From assembly GCF_017307495.1 (NCBI RefSeq), contig NZ_JAFKHE010000016.1, positions 62,001-126,000 on the forward strand: 64,000 nt of DNA, in the 5' to 3' direction. Below are positions 62,204 to 64,000 of the stretch, in pieces; the first letter of the stretch is position 1; every line of letters starts with the position of its first letter. The position numbers and the translations under genes were made by a program. Source of the stretch: Devosia sp. (GTDB taxonomy: Bacteria > Pseudomonadota > Alphaproteobacteria > Rhizobiales > Devosiaceae). Under the pieces are notes generated by a model. That model saw only the letters and a program-made list of their open reading frames with translations. It had not been told where the DNA came from and ran no database searches.

Positions 62204-63193
62204 ATGGAATACCGCCGCCTCGGCAAGGCTGGCCTCAAGGTCAGCGAGTTCTCGTTTGGCGCCTGGGTGACCTTCGGCAAGCAGGTCGGCGAGGACGCCG
62301 CCACTTCGCTCATGGGCTACGCCTACGACAACGGCGTCAACTTCTTCGACAATGCCGAGGGCTACGAGCGCGGCAATGCCGAGGTCGTGATGGGCGAGGC
62401 GCTGAAGGCGCTGAAATGGAGCCGCGACAGCTATGCGGTCTCCTCCAAGGTCTTCTGGGGCGGCGAGAAGCCGACGCAGAAGGGCCTGTCCGCCAAGCAC
62501 GTGACCGATGCCGCCCACGCGGCGCTCAAACGCCTGAAAGTCGACTACCTCGACCTCTACTTCTGCCATCGCCCCGACATCGACACCCCGATCGAGGAGA
62601 CGGTGCGGGCGATGCACAACCTGATCCAGCAGGGCAAGGTGCTGTACTGGGGCACGTCGGAATGGACGGCGCAGCAGCTGACCGAGGCCTATGCGATCGC
62701 CCGCCAGGAGCACCTGACGCCGCCGACCATGGAGCAGCCGGAATACAACCTGTTCCGGCGCGAGAAGGTCGAAGCCGAGTTCCTGCCGCTCTACAGCCTG
62801 TTCGGGCTCGGCACGACGATCTGGTCGCCGCTCGCCTCGGGCATCCTCACCGGCAAGTACAATGACGGCATCCCGGCCGACAGCCGCATGAACCTGCCGG
62901 GCTACGAGTGGCTGAAGGCCCGGCTCGACAGCGACAAGGGCCGCGACGAGCTCGCCAAGGTGAAAAAGCTCGCCAAGCTCGCCGACGAGGTCGGGCTGCC
63001 GATCCACCACCTGGCGCTGCTGTGGTGCAACGCCAACCCGCACGTCTCGACGGTGATCCTGGGCGCCAGCAAGCTCAGCCAGCTCAAGGACAACCTCGAG
63101 GCGCTCAAGCACAAGGACAAGCTCACGCCCGAAGTGCTGGCCGAGATCGAGAAGATCGTCGGCAACAAGCCGGCCGCGCCGCAGCGCTACTGA
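62204..63193 (+). CDS. Aldo/keto reductase, Kv-beta-like subgroup
   Basis: A 329-residue aldo/keto reductase. The catalytic tetrad is visible: Asp and Tyr in 'FFDNAEGY', Lys in 'SSKVFW' and His in 'FCHRPD'. The Kv-beta-like subgroup includes broad carbonyl and methylglyoxal reductases. The NADP-binding 'ILGASKLSQLKDNL' is near the C-terminus. It differs from the aldose-type reductase at 19847. The ATG is the first methionine fitting the family N-terminus. Confidence 0.9.
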   Translation: MEYRRLGKAGLKVSEFSFGAWVTFGKQVGEDAATSLMGYAYDNGVNFFDNAEGYERGNAEVVMGEALKALKWSRDSYAVSSKVFWGGEKPTQKGLSAKHVTDAAHAALKRLKVDYLDLYFCHRPDIDTPIEETVRAMHNLIQQGKVLYWGTSEWTAQQLTEAYAIARQEHLTPPTMEQPEYNLFRREKVEAEFLPLYSLFGLGTTIWSPLASGILTGKYNDGIPADSRMNLPGYEWLKARLDSDKGRDELAKVKKLAKLADEVGLPIHHLALLWCNANPHVSTVILGASKLSQLKDNLEALKHKDKLTPEVLAEIEKIVGNKPAAPQRY

Positions 63194-63216
63194 GGCCGGC
63201 CGGCCCACGATCACCA

Positions 63217-63247
63217 TTGACCTGGCCCCCGGGGCCGCCCCGATAGA
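63217..63247 (+). promoter_or_regulatory. MerR-type promoter with 19-base spacer and central dyad
   Basis: TTGACC (63217-63222) and GATAGA (63242-63247) are separated by exactly 19 bases. The spacer contains the perfect dyad GGCCCC-C-GGGGCC. A long spacer with a dyad between -35 and -10 is the mark of MerR-controlled promoters, and the MerR-like gene starts 29 bases downstream. Confidence 0.55.
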
Positions 63248-63275
63248 GGGGCGGTCCCTGTTCCAGAGGTGATTC

Positions 63276-64000
63276 GTGCGCTCTTCCGACCCGTTCCTGA
63301 CCGCCTCCGAGGCCGCGGCCCGCCTCGGCATCTCCGTCAAGGCCCTGCGCCTCTACGAGGCGCGCGGCCTGATCGCGCCGGTACGCACCGTCGCCGGCTG
63401 GCGAACCTATGGCGCCATACAGATGGCCCGCGCCCGCGAGATCGTCGCCCTGCGCGCCCTGGGCCTCAGCCTCGCGCAAGTCGGCGACGTTCTGGACGGC
63501 CGGCCGGCGGCCCTCGCCGCGGCGCTCGACAGTCACCAGCAGACGCTGGAGCGCGAGCTGCGGCTCGTCGGCGAGCGGCTCGCGCGCGTCGCGGCGAAGC
63601 GGCTGCAGCTGCAGCAGGGCAGCACTCCCGTCGCCGACCTGCTGGCACCGCGCATGCCCGCCATCGCCTTCGACCTGCCATGGCCCTGGGGCGGCGAACG
63701 CTTCAGCCTCGAGGCGCTCGGCCCCCTGAGCTTCCTCAGCGGACCGCTGGGCAGCGGCAAGACGCGGCTGGCGCAGCGCATCGCCGCGGCCGTGCCCGGC
63801 GCACTGTTCGTGGGGCTCGACCGCGCCTCCGACATGAGCGCCGTCCGGCAACGCCTAAACGCCGATGCCGGGCTCAGCGCCCGCGTCGAAGCCGCACTCG
63901 ACTGGCTCACGGGGGAAGGAGCCGCGCACTGCGACGCACTCCTTGCTCTCCTCGCCTGCCTCGAGGACGAGCGCCCTTCCGTCATGGTCGTCGATCTGGT
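63276..64000 (+). CDS. MerR-like regulator fused to a P-loop domain, 3' end outside the window
   Basis: The visible 241 residues start at GTG 63276 with AGAGG upstream and run off the right edge without a stop. Residues about 8-75 form a MerR winged helix: 'TASEAAARLGISVKALRLYEARGLI', then 'GWRTYG' in place of the usual 'GYRxY', then 'ALRALGLSLAQVGDVL'. A coiled coil follows (about 85-115). From about residue 148 there is 'FLSGPLGSGKTRLAQRIA', a Walker A P-loop, and the hydrophobic strand with acidic end 'PSVMVVDL' fits Walker B. A DNA-binding MerR module joined to an ATPase-like domain is not the usual MerR architecture, which carries a small effector domain. The ligand is unknown. Confidence 0.75.
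   Translation, partial: MRSSDPFLTASEAAARLGISVKALRLYEARGLIAPVRTVAGWRTYGAIQMARAREIVALRALGLSLAQVGDVLDGRPAALAAALDSHQQTLERELRLVGERLARVAAKRLQLQQGSTPVADLLAPRMPAIAFDLPWPWGGERFSLEALGPLSFLSGPLGSGKTRLAQRIAAAVPGALFVGLDRASDMSAVRQRLNADAGLSARVEAALDWLTGEGAAHCDALLALLACLEDERPSVMVVDL

Noticed and set aside
59124..62270. A 1048-codon plus-strand open frame across nusA, rimP and the next gene
   Set aside because: It crosses three well-supported minus-strand genes and a terminator and shows no domain.
1..64000. tRNA, rRNA or riboswitch genes
   Set aside because: I found no cloverleaf-like stretch, rRNA sequence or recognisable riboswitch core. A covariance-model scan (Infernal, tRNAscan-SE) would be decisive.

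Overview
The window looks like chromosomal DNA of a high-GC alphaproteobacterium, most likely Hyphomicrobiales (Devosia-like). That placement is inference. It rests on the uniformly high GC, the rimP-nusA-ylxR-infB block, an FbpABC iron importer with a TGA-N9-TCA (RirA-type) operator, FNR/FixK boxes next to the cyd genes, and many sugar-acid dehydratases and sugar ABC importers. I saw no rRNA, tRNA, CRISPR array, transposase or phage gene.

Layout. 1-2.8 kb: the end of a FecR-like protein, a NarL/FixJ response regulator and a convergent histidine kinase. 2.9-4.1 kb: an enolase-superfamily dehydratase. 4.2-9.2 kb: iron uptake (fbpABC on the minus strand) and a divergent MFS exporter. 9.3-12.5 kb: a dehydratase plus DHDPS-family lyase operon, divergent from its probable GntR regulator. 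12.6-19.8 kb: an L,D-transpeptidase, an FNR-box-preceded 36-residue membrane protein, cydDC, and cydABX. 19.8-24.3 kb: a minus-strand sugar module (aldo/keto reductase, DHDPS-family lyase, L-rhamnose mutarotase family, IclR, another dehydratase). 24.4-29.4 kb: a ribose/fructose-type ABC importer and a GntR regulator. 29.7-34.3 kb: a second (MalEFG-type) importer without its own ATPase, and UxuA mannonate dehydratase. 34.4-36.6 kb: a dehydratase and a GntR regulator. 36.8-46.0 kb: a plus-strand operon with a third importer including a UgpC/MalK-type ATPase, three enolase-superfamily dehydratases (one clearly ManD) and an RraA-family protein. 46.1-54.6 kb: a lower-GC orphan gene, a DUF763 protein, hydroxypyruvate isomerase flanked by two copies of a palindromic element, a GH51 arabinofuranosidase, an ArsR-like regulator and an ABC exporter. 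54.6-60.9 kb: a small membrane protein and the infB-ylxR-nusA-rimP operon. 61-64 kb: a ketopantoate-reductase-like protein, an aldo/keto reductase, and the start of a MerR-like regulator joined to a P-loop domain.

How the genes fit together. Most of 9-50 kb is a plant cell-wall sugar and sugar-acid catabolic region. Three ABC importers bring sugars or oligosaccharides in, GH51 releases arabinose, dehydrogenases and dehydratases (seven enolase-superfamily members plus UxuA) turn aldonates and uronate-derived acids into 2-keto-3-deoxy acids, and DHDPS-family and RraA-family lyases cleave those. FCD-type GntR regulators, an IclR and an ArsR-like protein sit at the module boundaries, several beside dyad-symmetric candidate operators. 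The exact substrates cannot be read from sequence except for ManD and UxuA (D-mannonate).

The least conventional items are the MerR/P-loop fusion with its own MerR-type 19-bp-spacer promoter, the FNR-box-preceded 36-residue membrane protein beside the cyd cluster, the ArsR-like regulator with a large cysteine-containing C-terminal domain, and the two DHDPS-family lyases lacking the family's usual tyrosine.
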